Shown here: one piece after another, positions 18,601 to 33,600 of the stretch | Layout: every line of letters begins with the position of its first letter | How positions within the stretch are numbered: position 1 is the stretch's first letter | Assembly: GCA_027490195.1 (NCBI GenBank) | Contig: JAIXYN010000066.1 | Location: 1 to 64,000, forward strand | Source: Verrucomicrobiaceae bacterium | Lineage (GTDB): Bacteria; Verrucomicrobiota; Verrucomicrobiia; Verrucomicrobiales; Verrucomicrobiaceae | DNA length: 64,000 nucleotides | Reading direction: 5' to 3' | The notes under the pieces: model-generated | What the model saw: the letters and a program-made list of their open reading frames with translations, nothing else | What the model was told of the DNA's origin: nothing | The model's database searches: none | Position numbers and translations under genes: made by a program

Positions 18601-21600
18601 ACACCTACACCGGAGCCACCACGATCAACAGCGGGGGGACACTGCAAATCGGTGCAGGCAGTACGACTGGGGCGCTCTCCACCAGCAGCGCGATCACCAA
18701 TAACGGCACGCTTTCCTTCAATCGCAGTAACACGATCACCCAGGGCACGAACTTCGCCAATGTGATCAGTGGCAGTGGCGCAGTCACGCAGGCAGGCAGC
18801 GGCACGCTGGTGCTGAATGGTACGAACACCTACACCGGCACGACGACGGTGAGTTCCGGCGTACTGAACATTCAAAATGCCAGTGCTCTCGGCACGACGG
18901 CCGCCGGGACGAGCGTCACCTCGGGCGCGGCATTGGAAATTGGGAACGGCATCACGACCGCCGCCGAGGCGCTAACCTTGAACGGCACGGGCATCAGCAG
19001 CGGCGGTGCCTTGCGCAGCGTTGGCGGTCACAATACCTATGCGGGTCTGGTGACGCTCGGCAGTGCCGCGCGAATCAACACGGACGTCCACTCGCTGACA
19101 CTGAGCCACACCGGCACGATCACCGGCTCCGGGTTCGGCTTGACGGTCGGCGGTGCCAGCAGCACGACAATCGCCAGCATCATCGGCACCGGCACTGGCA
19201 CGCTGACCAAGGACGGGGTGGGAACGCTGACGCTCTCGGGAGCCAGCACTTTCTCCGGCGGTACCACCATCAGTGCGGGCACCATCGCCCTCGGGGCTGA
19301 CTCCACGCCCACGAGCGGCACCGTCACCAGCGGGCCACTGGGCACAGGAGCGCTGACCCTGAGCGGGGGCACGCTCTCCAATGGCGGATCCACTCGCACC
19401 CTTGCCAATGCCATTGTCGCCACCGCTGCGACGACCTCGAGCTTGAGAGCAAACTCGGGTGGCAACCTCAAGCTCACCGGCAACATCACCGGTTCGGGGA
19501 CCTTGTGGGGCTACGGCACCAGTAGCAGCGCCGCCATGGAACTGAGCGGCGACAACAGTGGCTTTACTGGCACCTACATCAACAATTCGACAGGTCCGAC
19601 CTTCTTCACCTCGCCTTCCGCTGCCAGTGCCAGCGCCTCATGGGATGCGTTCACCGGGACCGGCTTCCAGGTGCTCAGCTCCGGCACCTATAACTTTGGC
19701 TCACTGTCCACGAGCGGTGGTGGCTCAGGTATCGTCCTCGGCGCGGCAACTGGGGTGACCGCCACCTATTCGGTGGGGGCAAGAAATTCCAATGACGGCT
19801 TTGGCGGTGTCATTGCTGACAACTTTACCGGTGTCACGGGTGCGGGTTCTGGCTCCTTCGTCAAAGTCGGCAGTGGCTTCTACACCCTCTACGGTGCCAA
19901 CACCTACACCGGCACGACGACTGTCAGTGCCGGCACCTTGACCATCGGCGATGGCGGCACCAATGGCTCCTTGTCCTCTAGCAGCGGGATCATTACCAAC
20001 GCAGCGCTGGTCTTCGACCGCAGCAACACCATTACTCAGGGCACGGACTTCGGCACTTCCATCAGCGGCACTGGCACACTGACGAAGCAGGGGGCTGGCA
20101 CCCTAGTCCTCAATGGCGACAACAGCTATGCGGGCCTGACCACGGTGGGCACGGGCGCTCTGAACATTCAGCACGCGAATGCGCTGGGCACGACGGCTGG
20201 CGCAACGAGCATTACCTCCGGCGCGGCGCTGCAAATTCAGGGGGGGATCACGACCGCAGCGGAGGCACTGACCTTGAGGGGCACGGGTATTAGCACGACC
20301 GGAGCCCTGCGCAACATCAGCGGCAACAACAACTACGCAGGTCTCGTGACGCTGGCCAGCGCCTCGCGGATCAACTCCGACTCTGGAACGCTCACGCTGA
20401 GCCACACCGGCACCATCACTGGCTTCGGGATTGGGTTGACGGTGGGCGGGGCGGGAGACACCACGATTGCCAGCATTATCGGCACCGACAGCGGCACGCT
20501 GACCAAAGACGGCGCAGGCACGCTGACCTTGAGCGGGGCCAGCACCTACACGGGTGCGACGACGGTGAGTGCGGGCGTGGTTAATATCCAGAACGCCAGC
20601 GCACTAGGTACGAACGCAGCGGGGACGAGTGTGGCATCGGGTGCCGCATTGCAAATCCAGGGCAGCATCACGACTGCGGCTGAAGATTTGACCTTGAATG
20701 GCACGGGCGTGAGCAGCGACGGCGCGCTGCGCAACATCAGCGGCACGAACACCTACGCGGGTCTAGTCACGCTGGGCAGTGCGTCGCGGATCAACTCGGA
20801 CTCCGGCACGCTGACTCTGAGCAATAGTGGCACGATCACCGGTTCTGGCCTTGGCTTGACCGTGGGTGGCGCTGGCAACACCACGATCAACAGCATCATC
20901 GGCACGGGCAGCGGCACGCTGACCAAGGACGGCGCAGGCACGCTGACTTTGGCTGGTGCGAACACCTACACGGGCACAACGACTATCAGCGCAGGAACTG
21001 TGGCGCTGAGCGGCGGCGGCAGGCTTGCGGACACCACGGCGGTGAATCTGTCGGGAGCGACGGGGACCCTCGACATCTCGGCGATCAATACGACGGTCGA
21101 AGCCATCGGCTCCCTGGCCGGGGTGGCCAGTTCGAGTGTTGTTCTCGGGACAAAAAACTTCCAGGTGGGTAATGCCAACGATACGTCCTTCGCCGGGGCG
21201 ATCAGTGGCACCGGTGGCCTAATCAAGGTTGGGGCTGGGAAACTTACCCTTAGCGGCGCGAATACCTACAATGGCTCGCAGGCTACCCAGGTCCGTGTCG
21301 GTACGTTGGAGGTGGCCACGGGTGGCTCCATCAGCCACTCATCCAGCAGTTTACTCGTTGGTTTCAGTGGGAACAGCGGCACACTCAACATCTCTGGAGG
21401 CAGCGTCAGCAATGGTAGTGGAACCCTTGGCGGCGACACTAATAGCACCGGCACGGCCAACGTGAGTGCTGGGACTTGGACTAATAGCGGCAATCTCTCG
21501 GTTGGCGTCAACGGCACCGGGGTGGTCAACCTCACGGGTGGAACTGTCCATGTCGGCGTCGTGGCAGGCACCGGCACGGTGACGCTGGGCAGCAGCGGCA

Positions 21601-24600
21601 CGCTCAATCTCGGCACCGGCGGCACGGTGGGTACGCTCAACGCCGCCACAGTGACCAGCAGCAGTGGCACGGCGGTGGTGAACTTCAACCACACCGGCAG
21701 CTTGACCTTTGCCCCGAGCCTCACGGGCAGTCTCGTCATGAACAAGCTCGGTACGGGAACCACCATTCTCACCGGCACAAACACCTACACGGGCGCGACG
21801 ACGGTGAGCGCTGGTATCCTCAATCTTCAGAACGCCACGGGCCTTGGCACCACGGCGGGGAGCACCTCCGTCAGCAATGGAGCTACCTTGCAGTTGCAGG
21901 GTGGCATCACGGTGGGAGCGGAGGCGCTTTCGCTCAATGGTGGTTCGGCCAGCGGACAAACCGGGGCCTTGGTCAACGTCAGTGGCACCAACACCTACGG
22001 CGGTGCTGTCACGGTGGCAGCCAGCAGTTCAATTTCGGCAGCCAGCGGCTCCGTGCTCAACCTCACCGGTGGTGTGGTCAAGGACGGCACCGTGGCGACC
22101 TTCAACGGTGGTGGCACGATCAACGTCAACACCGTGGCCATCAGCGGATCTTCGGCCAACTCCGACCTCGTCATTGACGGCACCACGGTAAACCTGGGTG
22201 TGGCCAACACCTACAACGGCCCGACCTTCATTCGCAACACAGGCACGCTCAATGCCAACGTGGCGGGCGCTTTGCCAACAGCCACGCGCACGGCAGTGAC
22301 CTTTGACGGCACCGGCACCTCCGTGCTGAGCCTGGGGGCGGCGCAGTCCGTGGCCTCCTTGACCGCTGCTAGCGCAGCGACTGTGACGCTTGGCGCGAAC
22401 ACCCTGACCGTGGGCACTAGCACCGGCAGCACCACTTTCGCAGGCATCATCGGTGGCACCGGTGGCCTGACCAAGGACGGGGCGAGCACGCAGGTCCTCA
22501 CCGGCACGAACACCTTCACTGGTAACGTCACCGTCTCAGCAGGAACCTTGGAAATCGGGGGCACGGGTTCCATCCTCAATTCGGCCAATGCCTCGACCGT
22601 CACAATCGCCTCCGGCGCGACAGCGTTGTTGAGCAGCACTGTCAGTAATGCGCTGGGCTATGGCCATGGCTCTGCGGAACAATGGGTCGTGGCAGGCACC
22701 GTCAACTCCACCGGTGGGGCGGCGCAGGCGCTTCCTTATGGGGGGGTCACTCTCAATGGCGGCACGCTCACGGGCGTTGCCGGCGCGGGCGGCCAAGCAC
22801 CCTATGGCACTTTTTATGCCAACGGGCTTCAAGGAGCCATTACAGCCAATGGCACGGGCAATACCATCAGCGCGGCGAATGTGGGGATTCAGAGCGGCGG
22901 CACCTTGACGCTATCGACACCTCAGAGCGCGGACACGCTGACCGCCTCGGCGGTCTTTATGGATGCTTTCGGGGCCGGGGCACTCACCAAAACCGGCGCA
23001 GGCACGCTGACCTTGAGCGGGGCCAGCACCTACACGGGCGCGACGACGCTCAGCGCGGGCACCTTGTCGGTCACTGGCAGCATCGCCAGCAGCAGCTTGA
23101 CCACGATCAACGGCGGCACCTTGATGGGCACCGGCACCGTGGGCGCGATCCAGCTCAACAGCGCGGGAGCAGTCAATCTCGGGACAGGGACTTTGAGCAC
23201 CGGGAACATCGCCATCACGGATGGGCAGTTGGTGTTCAACGTCGGTAGCACGAGCAGTTACGGCAGTCTCAGCACCACCGGCGCGGTCAACCTGACCAAT
23301 GGCGGTTCTGGCGCGCAGTTGGTCCTCAATGCCATCAACGGCTACACCGCCCAAGTGGGGGACACTTTCACCCTCATCACCAATGACCTCACCGAAGCGA
23401 TCAGCGGCAACTTTGCCGGCCTGACCGAGGGCCAGCGGATCTCGAATGTTCTCGGCTCCAGCTTGTCTGGCCAGATCACCTATGTGGGCGGCACGGGGAA
23501 TGATGTCGTCTTGATGGTTGTCTCGCCCCCACCCACCGTGACCAGTGTCACCCCAAGCAGCGGCAGCACCGCAGGCGGCACGAGCGTGACGATCACCGGT
23601 ACCAACCTCACCGGAGCCACGGGCGTCACTATCGGAGGCGCGGCGGCCACAAGTGTCGTGGTCACCAATGCCACCACGATCACCTGCACCACCCCAGCGG
23701 GCAGTGCAGGTACGGGTAGTGTGGTCGTGACCACGGCGGGCGGCAGTAATGCGGCGAACACGCTTTACACTTATATTCTACCTTCGCTGGTGAGTTGGTA
23801 TCGGGCTGAGGGTACTCCAACGGATGCATTGGGGGCTAACCCAGGCACGGCTCAAGGCGGCGTGACCTATGCGGCTGGCAAGGTCGGCCAGGCTTTCAAT
23901 TTCGATGGTGGTAACTCCACGGCGGTCATCTGCGGAAACAACCCCAGCCTTCAGCTTTCCAATGGCACTATCTCGGCCTGGATCAAAACCAGCAACGCTG
24001 GTAGCAGCTATCGGGGGATCGTGGTCAAGCAATTGGCTTATGGCCTGTTCATGTTGGACAACGTTCTCATGGTTTATGACTGGGCCGGCGGTGGCAACCG
24101 AAGCACGGGCGTCTCGCTCAATGACAATCAGTGGCACCATGTGGCATTCACTTTCCAATCCGGAGTAAGCAACGGCTCGAAGATCTACATCGATGGTGCC
24201 CTCTCTACCGCCTTTACATGGAACGTCAGTGGGCAGGGGTCCGCCTTGGCTGTCGGTTCGGGGTTCGGAACTGGCTTAAGCCAGAATTTCACAGGTTTGG
24301 TCGATGAGGCGAGGGTCTATTCCAGTGCGCTGTCTGCTACGGATATCCAAAATAGCTTCATTTCGGATGGCGGCACTCTCTCAGCACCCACCGTGACCGC
24401 CATCTCCCCTACCAGCGGTAGCACGGCGGGCGGTACGAGCGTGACACTCACCGGCACGAACTTCACCGGAGCAACCGGCGTGACCATCGGCGGAGCTGCG
24501 GCGACTGGTGTTAGCGTGGTTAGTGCGTCTTCCATTACCTGCACCACCCCGGCGGGCACAGCGGGCACGGCCAGCGTGGTGGTGACCACGGCGGGAGGCA

Positions 24601-27600
24601 GCAATGCGGCGAATACGCTGTTTACCTACAACTCGGCTCCCACCGACATCGCCCTTTCTTCTTCGAGCATCGCCGAGAACAACGCGGCCAATGCCACGGT
24701 GGGCACGCTGAGCACGACCGACGCGGATGTGAGCGACACCTTCACCTACACGCTGGTCAGCGGCACGGGCAGCACGGACAACGCCAGCTTCACCATCGCG
24801 GGCTCTTCGCTCAGACTCACCCCGAGCGCGAATTTTGAAGTGAAGAACAGCTACGCATTGCGGGTGCGCAGCACGGATGCGGGTGGGGCATTCTTTGAAA
24901 AAGAGTTTACGGTCACGGTTACCAACGTGATCGAAGCACCGGTGATCGCCTCGGCCACCACCGCTAACCTGGCACCCACGACGGCCACCCTCGGCGGCAA
25001 TGTGACTAGCGATGGCGGCTTGGCGGTGACGGAGCGCGGAGTGGTGTATGCGCTGACGGCTACCAACAGCAACCCACAGATTGGCGGCACGGGGGTGACG
25101 AAAGTCGCGGGCACCGGCACCACGGGTGTCTTTACCTTCGATGTGAGCGGTCTGAGCGCCAGCACGGCTTACTCCTACGCTGCTTACGTTACAAATGCGG
25201 ATGCGACGAGTTACACAAGCGCGGGCACCTTCACCACGACGGCAACTTTTGTGCCGGGGACGGGGGTCACGGTCACCTACAGCGCTGTCATCGGCGGCAC
25301 GACGCCCGTGGCCATCACCGGCGGTGGCACGCTCGCGCTCACCGCTCCGAACACCTATACCGCGCCGACGAATGTGCAGGCTGGTACGGTTTCCATCAAC
25401 ACCGTGGGCACTGGCTCCAACGCGCAGTCCCTTGGTGCAGGCAATGTGGTGAACCTGGGCGTGGCGAGCACCTCATCCGGAAGACTCGTTTACACCGGCG
25501 GCGCAGGCACGCTGGACAAGACCATCAATGCCTTGGGCAATGGCGGCGACACGATTCAGAACAGCGGCACCGGTTTGCTCACCCTTTCCGGCACGATCAA
25601 TAAAACTGGTACCACGCTCACCCTTCAGGGCGGGGCCAATCCCATCACGGTCTCGGGAACGATCACAGGCAACACTGGCTCGCCGAACTCCGACCTGATC
25701 GTGGACGGTGGCCTTGTGACGCTGGCCAGCGCGAACACCTACAACGGCCCGACCTACATCATCAACGGCGCCACGCTCTCTGTTAATGTGGTGGACGCCC
25801 TGCCGACGAACCCAGCGCGCTCGGCCATCCTCATGGATCAGAGCGGCTCTGGCGATTCCATCCTGAACCTCGGAGCCAGCCAGGCGGTGCTGTCCCTGAC
25901 CGGGGCCGACACCTCGGGCATCGCCCTCAATGAGCACACGTTGACCATTGGCACCACCTCTGGCAGCACCACCTTTACGGGTGGTATCATTGGCTCTGGC
26001 GGTTTGACCAAGGACGGGGCGAGCACGCAGATCCTCTCGCTCAAGGGTCTGAACAACTACACGGGCGCGACGACCGTCAGTGCGGGCACCTTGACCCTGG
26101 ACAACGTGGCAGGCTACAAGACGACCGCCTTGTCTGCTGCTTCCGGGGCCACCCTTTCCATTCTCATGCCGGGCAATGCCACTTCCTCATGGGCGGCAGT
26201 CTTCGACCCGTCCGCCAATGCCTTCAATTCGGTGAATGCCGCGATTACAGGGGCCGGGCTGGTCACCCTAGGCACCACCGGTGGCCCCCATGTGGTGGCG
26301 GGAGGCGGTAGTGGAACCATGACCACCAACATGTCCGCTGGCGGCATGTTGGACGTCCAATCAGGCGAATGGGCTTGGGGTTGGGCTCGCGGCAGTGCCG
26401 CCACCAACAACGGCTCTCTCAACGTGGCCTCAGGGGCGGCGTATCGTAGCAGCGATGTGGCGTTTCAGTTCGATTCCCTCACCGGGTCAGGCACCATCGG
26501 CAATGCTTTCAATGCGAGTGCCGTCACCCTCACCTTGGGCGTGCAGGGCACCACGAACAATGCCACCTATGGCGTGAGCAGCAACACCGCCACCTTCAGC
26601 GGTGTCATCGCCAGTGGTGAGCTCTACAACAACGTGACCACCAGTGCCTTAAACTTGGTCAAGACCGGCAGCGGTACGCAGATCCTCAGTGGTGCGAACA
26701 CCTACACCGGAACGACGACGATCAGTGGCGGCACCTTGCAAATCGGTGCAGGCAGCACCACGGGCTCGCTCTCCACCAGCAGCTCCATCACCAACAACGC
26801 CACCCTGGCCTTCAATCGCAGCAATACGATCACGCAGGGCACGGACTTCGCCAGTCTGATCAGCGGCAGTGGCGCAGTCACGCAGGCAGGCACAGGCACG
26901 CTGGTTCTTTCCGGCACCAACACCTACACCGGAGCCACCACGATCAATAGCGGCGGCACACTGCAAATCGGCGCAGGCGGCACGACGGGCGCACTCTCCA
27001 CCAGCAGTGCGATCACCAACAACGGCACGCTGGCCTTCAATCGCAGCAACACCCTCACGCAGGGCACGGACTTCGCCAGCGTCATTAGCGGCAGCGGCGC
27101 AGTCACGTATGCAGGCAGCGGGACTCTGGTGCTCAATGGAGCCAACACTTATTCCGGGACAACGACAGTCAGTGGCGGAACGCTCAATCTCTCCGGGGCA
27201 GGCAACAGCAATAACAGCGACATCGTGATGTCCGGTGGCTCGAACCTGGTGTTCACTGCCACTGACAGCCGAGACTTTTCCAAGGCCATTACCGGCACCG
27301 CTGGGACCCTCACCTTCAACGTGGCCGGCAACACCTCAGATTCAGGAGCTTCGAACGGGACGAATTTTGCCTTGGGCAACACCGGCAGTTTCACCGGCAC
27401 CATAGTGGTGAACACCGGGCTTGTGAGCTTCGGCTCAAACACGGCGTTTGGAAATACGGCCAACGTGATCCAGCTCAATGCGGCCAGCGGACAAAGTGCC
27501 GGCCTCTTGGTGGGTGGCAATGCAATTCTTCCCAGCACCCGCGCCATCCAATTGACCACGGCGGGCGGAAACAGCATTTTCCGGGCCTTCCTTGGTGCCA

Positions 27601-30600
27601 CTCTCCAGATTGACGGGGTCATCAGCGGCGCAGGCAACCTCGTGAAGACCGACGGCGGAAACGTCCTTCTGACCGGCGTAAACACCTTCACGGGCTCTAC
27701 CCGTGTGGGTGGGGGCGAGTTGCAAATCAACAACGCCCTGGCCCTGCAAAACAGCACCTTTGATACCACGGGGTCCTCTCTCCTCAGATTGACTGGCGTC
27801 ACCACGCCCACCTTCGGCGGCCTCTCGGGCAGCACCAATCTCGCTTCTAAAATCGCCGGCTACACCTTGGGAGTCACCTCCCTCACGATCAATCCTGGTA
27901 CGGGGGTCTCCAACACCTACTCCGGCGTGGTCGCCAATGGTGCGGCTGGCATGTCGCTGGTGAAGACCGGCGCGGGAACCCAGATCTTCTCAGGTGCCAA
28001 CACCTACACCGGGACGACGACGGTGAGCGAAGGCACGCTTTCCATCACCGGAAGCATCAACTCCTCCGCCGCGATCGCGGTCAACGCCGGCCTGCTCTCC
28101 ACGAGCGGAGCGGACAAGCTGGCCAATACAGCGGCTGTGACGGTAGCGGGCGGCACACTCACAGTCGGTGGAGCAGATACAGTGGACACACTGACGATGA
28201 GCAGTGGCACCATCGGTGGTTCATCCACCCTGACAGCGACGACTTACGGCCTGAGCGGCGGCACGGTGAACGGCAATCTGGGCACGGGAACGATCAACAG
28301 CTCCGGCACGGTGGCGCTCAACGGCACGGCAGCAGCGACGGCGGTGAACGTGACAGCAGGCACGCTGACTCTGGGAGCCAGCAGTGCGCTCAACAGCGCG
28401 ACGACCTTGGGCATCAGTGGGGGCAGCTTGGTGCTGGGAAATTCTAACCAGATCGGCAACGCGACAGTGACGGTGTCCGGCGGCACCTTGGCGATGGGTG
28501 GCAACAGCGACTCGGTGAACATCTTTAACCTGAGCAGCGGGTCCATCACCGGCAGCGGAACCCTCACAGCAACGACCTACGGCCTGAGCGGCGGCACGGT
28601 GAACAGCAATCTGGGCACGGGAACGATCAACAGCTCCGGCACGGTGGCTCTTAATGGTACGGCAGGGGCGACGGCGGTGAACGTGACGGCGGGGACGATG
28701 ACCCTCGGGGCCAGTGCATCCCTAAATAGCGCTGCAACTTTGATCATGAGTGGGGGCGGGCTGACTTTGGGGGCCAGCAATCAAATCAGCGACAGCACAG
28801 CGGTGGGAATCTCCAATTTTGCCTCCGTCTTGAGCCTTGGCGCTTTCAGCGAAACGGTGGGCTCTATTACCCTGAGCGCCGCTAATGCAACTAACCTCGT
28901 CACTGGCACTGGCACCTTGACGGCGACAACCTACCACATTACTGGCTCTTCTTCGAGTAGTGGGCAAGATCCTCTGTTTGCATCAACGCTCAGTCTAGGG
29001 ACTGGCACATTGAATAGTTCGGGTACTTGGTCTTTGCTTAGTACGTCAGCTGCATCGGCGGTGAACGTCAGCTCAGGCTTCATGAGGCTGGGTGGGAGCA
29101 ACCTTCTCTCGGATAGTGCTACGGTCACGGTGACTGCTGGCGTTATTTCTTTGGGAAGCCAAACTGACACTGTGGGCACCTTCAACATGAGCGGAGGATT
29201 CTTCGGGAGTGGAAGTGGAAAACTGACTGCGGCGACTTACAACCTGACTGGCGGTACCTTGGCTGGCAATTTGGGTGCTGGCAGTGCCACTGTCAGCACT
29301 GGCACGGTTACCTACTCCAGCGGCGGCTCTCTAGACGATACTTCGACCCTGACGGTCTCCAGCGGGACCTTGGCCTTGACAACCTTTAGCGACACGGTTG
29401 CTGCGGTCACCCTCACGGGGGGCAACATCACCTCGACGACAGGGGTGCTCACCAGCTCCAGCGCCTATGACATGCAGGCTGGCAGCGTGAGTGCGATTCT
29501 GGGTGGCACCGTGGGCCTGACCAAGACGACTGCGGGTACAGTGACCCTCACAGGCGTGAACACTTTCAGCGGTAAAACGGTGGTAGGGGCGGGCACGGTT
29601 TCGATCAGCTCGATCAGTGCCACGGCCGGTGCCAACCAGTCACTGGGCACGAATGTGGCAGTGGATCTTGGGGTGGCGGCAACATCGTCCGGAACGCTGG
29701 TTTACACCGGTGCGGCCGGGACGCTGGCCAAGAACATCAATGCGGTGGGCAATGGCAGCGACACGGTGCAGAACAGCGGCAGTGGCTTGCTCACCCTTTC
29801 GGGTACGCTGACCAAGTCCGGCACCGTGCTCACCCTCAAAGGCGGCAGCAATGGCATCACCGTCTCTGGGGTGATCGCTGGCAACACCGGCTCTCCGAAC
29901 TCCGATCTGGTCATTGATGGTGGTACGGTCACCCTGACCAATGCGAACACCTACAACGGCCCGACCTTCATCCGCAACAGCGGCACGCTCAATGCGAACG
30001 TGACCAACGCCCTGCCGACGGCCAACGGTCGCACGGCAGTGACCTTTGACGGCACCGGCACCTCGGTGCTCACTCTTGGAGCAGATCAGTCCGTGGCCTC
30101 CCTGACTGCGGCAGGCGCAGCCACGGTGACGCTCAATGCGAATACCCTGACGGTGGGAACCTCCAGCGGCAGCACCACCTTTGCAGGTGGCATCGGTGGC
30201 ACGGGCGGTTTGATCAAAGACGGCGCTAGCACGCTGATTCTCAGCGGCACTAATGGTTACACCGGCGCAACCACCTTGAGTGCCGGTAACCTCATCATCA
30301 GCGGCAGCATTGGCAGCAGCACTTTGACGACGATTAATGGCGGCACCTTGCTGGGCACCGGCACAGTGGGGGCGATCCAGCTCAACAGCGGCGGGGTGCT
30401 CACTCCTGGCGGTGCCTCCACAGCCGGGACGCTTAGCACAGGGAACCTGGCCATTGTGGACGGGCAACTGGTGTTCAACCTCGGGGGCACAAGCAGCCAC
30501 AGCCAACTCAACACGACTGGCTCGATCAACCTCACCGCTGGCGGCTCGGGTGCAAAACTGGTGCTCAATGCGATCAGCGGCTATGCGGCGACACTCGGTG

Positions 30601-33600
30601 ACAGCTTCACGCTGGTGTCCAACAATTTGACCAACACCATCAGCGGAGCCTTTGCCAAGGGCACCTTTGGTGGGACGAAGGTGGTCACGCTCACGGGAGT
30701 GGACTATGTGGAGGGCTTGCTCGGGTCGGGCTACTACGGGCGCATCGCCTACAACAGCGGTGCCGGCAAGGACTTGGTGCTCAAAGTGGTGACGCCAGTG
30801 ATGACCGTCACGCAATCTGGCACAGGCGTGACTGCGGGTGGCACGTATAGTTTTGGCAGTGTGGACAAACTGGTGCCAGCCGTGCCGCTGACGAAGACAT
30901 TCACCATCCAGAACACCGGTGAAGTGGATCTCATGGGCATCGTGGTGAATGCTCCCACCGGAGCAGCGGCCTCGGACTACTCGATCGATTTGACGGGCAC
31001 CGCTTCGACGTTGCCCCCTGGCTCAAGCACGACTTTCACCGTCACCTTCAACCCAAGCCGGGTAGGCACGCGGGCAGCGGCCATTGCGATTGATAGCAAC
31101 GCCCTGACCAACAACCCCTTCAACATCATCCTGACGGGTGTGGGTTCCATTGCACGTGATGTGACGGATGGCTGGACCGTCGCTTATGCCGGTCCAGACG
31201 CGCCAGGAACCCTGCGCAACGGGATGACTAAGGCGGTGGCCGTGCAGAAGAGCACGACCAGCGATACCGCAGTGGCGGTGTTTGCCACGGGTTACACCAG
31301 CAGTGCTAGCGGTGGCCAGGATATTTACACGGCCAAGTATCATCCGGTGACCGGAGCGCTGCTGTGGGCCAAGACCTTCAACGGTGCCGCCAATCTCAAT
31401 GATCAAGGGGCCGCCATCGCGGTGGACAGCAGTGGCAATGTGGTGATCACCGGCTACACCACCAAAACCGCCACAGATGCCGATGTGTATGTGGCCAAAT
31501 ACGCCAGTGCAGACGGTACGCTGCTCTGGCAGAAAACCTACGCCGGTGCTGGCAATGGTTTGGACGCCGGTGTCAGCGTGGCGGTGGATGCCTCGGACAA
31601 TGTGGCGGTGGCTGGCTATGGTTTCGGCGCGACGGGAGGGATGGACTTCTTTGCAGCGCGCTACTCTTCCGATGGTTCCACAACGTATTTTGAAAGACTC
31701 ATTGATGGCGGCAGCAATCGCACGGATTCGGCCAGCTCAGTGGCGGTTAATTCGGCGGGGGATCTCGCCGTGGCGGGGTATATTAGAAATGCCGCCAACA
31801 ACATGGACTTCAAGGTGATGAAGCTGGATGCGACGGCGGGAACGACGCTCTGGCAATACACGTTCAACGGCAGCAGCAATACGGATGACGGAGCTTATGC
31901 AGTGGCGTTCAACGCAGCCGACGAGGTGATTGCCACGGGCTATGCGCGCGCCTTCAATTACGACCTTTACACCGTCAAGCTCAGCGGCAGTGGCGTCCTG
32001 GTCTGGCAGAGGCAGTGGAACGGGCCGTTTGACTCGTCTGATACCGCCTACCAACTGGCGATCGACAGCAACAGCGACGTGATCGTGGGTGGCACCAGTT
32101 ACCGTGCAGCGAGCGTGCAGGACGGGTATGTGGTCAAGTACAGCGGTGTGGACGGCTCCATTGTGTGGGATCGTCGGTTCAACGGCCCGGCGGGTCTGCA
32201 GGACCTCATCACCTCGGTGGCAATTGACAAGCTCAACAACGTGGTCGCCACGGGCTACTCGCAAAATGCGGCGGGCAATTACGACGTTCTGACGGCGAAA
32301 ATGCTTGCTGATGACGGCGGTCTGATGTGGGAGCAGCGGTATGACGGTATTGCCGGTAGGGACGATAGTGGAACGTCTGTGGCCATTTCCCCTGACGGCA
32401 ATGTGTTCGTCGCCGGTTACGCGACTCAGGCAGCCGGCACTACGGACTTCCTGGTGAAGAACTACCAGTCGAACACGGCGACGGTTCAAGCGGCGCAGAC
32501 GATCACCTTTGCCAATCCAGGAGCGCAGAACGCGAATGTGCCGCTCACTCTGGTAGCCAGTGCAGACAGCGGGCTGACCGTTCGTTTTACCGTGGTCAGC
32601 GGATCGGCGACGTTCGACAGCAGTGGCAACACGTTGCTCAACTTTACCGGCAGCGGCAGTGTCACCGTGCGTGCTACGCAGAGCGGCAGCGCCGTGTATG
32701 CAGCCGCTACGCCGGTGGAACAGACCTTCACGGTCGGCAAAGTTGCGCAGACCATCAGCTTCGTGCTGCCCGCCACCCTGAACTCCTCGGCGCAGTGGCC
32801 GCTGACGGGAGTTGCCAGCAGCGGCCTTGCGGTCACCTACAACGTGCAGAGCGGTCCCGGCAGCATCACCGATGGTGTGCTGAGTTTCAGCGGCGCGGGT
32901 GATGTCACCGTGCGTGCCAGCCAGGCGGGCGACGGGCGCTTCAATGCCGCCTCGAATGTGGATGCCGTAGTCACCTCGCAAAATCGCACCCCGGTGGTCA
33001 TCTTTGACAACATTGCGGAAAACTGGCGCGACACGTATGCCGGCAGCGGTGCCGGTGTGGGCAACGACATCGCCCTGCAGCTCAGCGGCAATAACGCCGT
33101 GGCGGGCTTCGTTGCTGGCTACACCACCACCAGCAGCACTGGTAAAGACCTCTATTTGGTCAAATACCTCGCTGATGGCACCCTCGTCTGGTCCGTTGCC
33201 AGCGGCACCTCTGGCGATGATGAAGCCATGAGCGTGGTCGTTGACGGCAATGGCGACGTGGTCGTCGCCGGTTATGTCACCGGCACCGGTCGTGACCTCT
33301 ACGTGGCCAAATACAACGGCACCACCGGCAGCAAGATATGGGACTACACCTACAGCGGCACTGGCAGTGGCAACGACGTCGGCGTCTCTCTGGCACTTGA
33401 TGGCACCACCAACGTGGTCGTGGGCGGATACGCTGTGGGCTCCGGCACCAGCAATGACTTCTTCGCCGCTAAACTCAATCTCACCACCGGAGCCCTCGTC
33501 TGGGCCAGCGTGAGGAACCGCACCGGTGCCACCTCCGACGTCCCGGCCAAAGTTGCCGTCGGCACGGATGGCAGCGTGGCGCTTGCCGGTGCTACCAACA

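Noticed and set aside
18421-27189. Regular repeats that might suggest a CRISPR array or minisatellite
   Set aside because: Repeats are 225-836 bp, in frame, and encode PATR beta-helix units; there are no unique spacers of constant size.
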